In this document: positions 62,879 to 64,000 of the stretch, piece after piece
How positions within the stretch are numbered: position 1 is the first letter of the stretch
Layout: the number at the start of each line of letters is the position of its first letter
Assembly (NCBI GenBank): GCA_024220505.1
Contig: JAKZZE010000001.1
Location: 2,542,001-2,606,000 of the forward strand
DNA: 64,000 bases
Reading direction: 5' to 3'
Source of the DNA: Rhizopus arrhizus
Taxonomy: Eukaryota; Mucoromycota; Mucoromycetes; Mucorales; Rhizopodaceae
Program-made: the position numbers and the translations under genes
Notes under the pieces: model-generated
The model's database searches: none
Told to the model about the DNA's origin: nothing
What the model saw: the letters and a program-made list of their open reading frames with translations, nothing else

Positions 62879-64000
62879 ATGACACTAGGTTTTATTAAAA
62901 AAAAGTTAAAGCTCTCACAGTAGTGATACTCATGTTTCTCCTTAAAAAATAGATGAACATTATATTTGTCAAAGGGCAGCTAATGCAATCATCTCCGAGA
63001 TTGGCCCTTTTCGAGTATCCACCGACGCCTTGCAGACCATAAACCAATTTCTTGACGAATTTATAGTTTTATTACTGCGTAGCTCTCTATCCTTGGATTT
63101 ATCAGAGATTAAAGCAACCATATTCAACTTGCTCCCTTCTACATTGGGCAAGAATGCGATTGTAGAAGCCGAACTGGAGGTCAAGACATTTACAGAGACA
63201 GAATCGGTTGATTATGAAGTATATGAACATATGCGAAAAATGGCAAAAGACACATTTCCGGTGGATGAGGCAATTTCCTTATTAAGAGAAAAGTGTTTTG
63301 AGTACTGTACCTTGGCAGATAAGGAAGATCAACTTTATTTACAAAAGTCAATACAAAAGAGAAATAATAATAAAACCATCATCATTTCACCGATCATTGC
63401 TATTTATGTGACAACTATCATGGAACATATTGCAGAGTATCTTTTGACAGCAGTAGCTATGTCAGCAGAACATGAAGAAACAGATTATGTTCGAGTGAAA
63501 GAAGTTTATTTGGCGTTGATTGATGATGTACAATTAGGAAATGTATTTAGTAAAATGAACTTAAAAGAACGAACTGAAGTAAGTTTTTTTCTCTTTTGCT
63601 TTCCTTTTTTTTTTTTTAGAAAGACTTATTTCAACAATAGAAAAGAGCTGGACTTTCAACAAAAACCGCAAGAGCATCTTATTTACCCACTTCAATTCCT
63701 CCCATCAGCAATAATAATAATACACAAAGAAATACGATTCATGAAATAGAAAAACCAATAGATTTAGAAGATTTGGATTTAAATTATTTTGCAGACAAGA
63801 GAAGTTCATCTCCCTTATCACCCCCAGTACGTCCTCATTCAGTTATATCGCATTATTCAAATACAAGTAGAAAGTCAACTTTTCATGTATTTAAAAACAA
63901 TAGAAATTCATTCAGCCAATTCGATGCACCATCGCACTCACCCTCCACATCTATTTATGATCCAGACAATGTACCTTCAATGAACTTTGACGAGTTAGTC
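62879..64000 (+). CDS. Fungal protein with a histone-fold-like region (3' end outside window)
   Basis: Exons 62879-62888, 62953-63578 and 63641 onward, open to the end of the window. The 10-base first exon (ATG ACA CTA G) joins in phase to GAACATTATATTTGTC. Its donor is GTTTTA, which is weak, so the start is uncertain. The segment ISPIIAIYVTTIMEHIAEYLLTAVAMSAEHEETDYVRVKEVYLAL resembles the central helices of histone H2A in pattern. An earlier helical part (VSTDALQTINQFLDEFIVLLLRSS) has the look of a conserved fungal family without an assigned role. Exon 3 is Ser/Pro/Asn-rich and probably disordered. The longer acceptor at 63640 is chosen because the nearer AG (63619) gives an immediate stop. 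Function unknown. Confidence 0.7.

Noticed and set aside
1..64000. CRISPR arrays, rRNA, bacterial operons or contamination
   Set aside because: No regularly spaced repeats, no rRNA-like blocks, and introns interrupt nearly all host genes.

Overview
The window is nuclear DNA of an early-diverging filamentous fungus. It is most likely a Mucoromycota (Mucorales-type) genome. The evidence is strong AT bias, many short GT-AG introns of about 50-110 bases, fungal housekeeping genes (ATIC, calcineurin B, a CYS3/MetR-type bZIP, ALO1, HPM1, eS10) and the mix of chromodomain Ty3/gypsy, Tc1/mariner, IS630-like and LINE elements. No prokaryotic operon, rRNA, intact tRNA or CRISPR array was seen. The species cannot be named from the sequence.

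Layout. 1-41.7 kb is a transposon graveyard with one host gene. At 1.9-5.9 kb a dead Tc1-like element is split by a solo LTR, which is itself split by a younger Tc1-like element. At 6.8-8.4 kb lies a complete H3K9 methyltransferase gene of the SUV39/Clr4 type (chromodomain, pre-SET, SET, post-SET). At 10.9-13.3 kb are relics of an old gypsy element and a Tc1 fragment. At 13.3-25.3 kb a chromodomain gypsy element (G1, minus strand) is interrupted by a complete, coding-intact gypsy element (G2, 18.3-24.3 kb). At 25.7-40.7 kb are the two ends of a third gypsy element (G3). G3 is interrupted by Tc1-like elements D and F and by a second G1 copy, which itself carries solo LTRs of four families. Many insertions have matching 5-bp target duplications or a paralogous empty site inside the window, so the order of insertion can be read directly.

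42.4-64 kb is mostly host genes: ATIC (purine synthesis), calcineurin B, a secreted DUF1775/YcnI-like protein, a bZIP factor, D-arabinono-1,4-lactone oxidase, histidine protein methyltransferase, ribosomal protein eS10, and the 5' part of a histone-fold-like protein. Between calcineurin B and the DUF1775 gene are relics of LINE and IS630-type elements.

The most interesting locus is 53.8-57.15 kb. It encodes a Fanzor, the eukaryotic homologue of the RNA-guided nuclease TnpB, spread over four exons. Its RuvC Asp/Glu/Asp residues and zinc finger are visible. It is flanked by short inverted repeats and a 12-bp direct repeat, and inserted about 120 bp upstream of the bZIP start codon. One apparent 1-base frameshift in a T run decides whether it is functional. 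Three of the gypsy families carry chromodomains, while the host gene within the cluster makes the H3K9 methyl mark that chromovirus chromodomains are known to recognise in other fungi. A link between the two here is inference.
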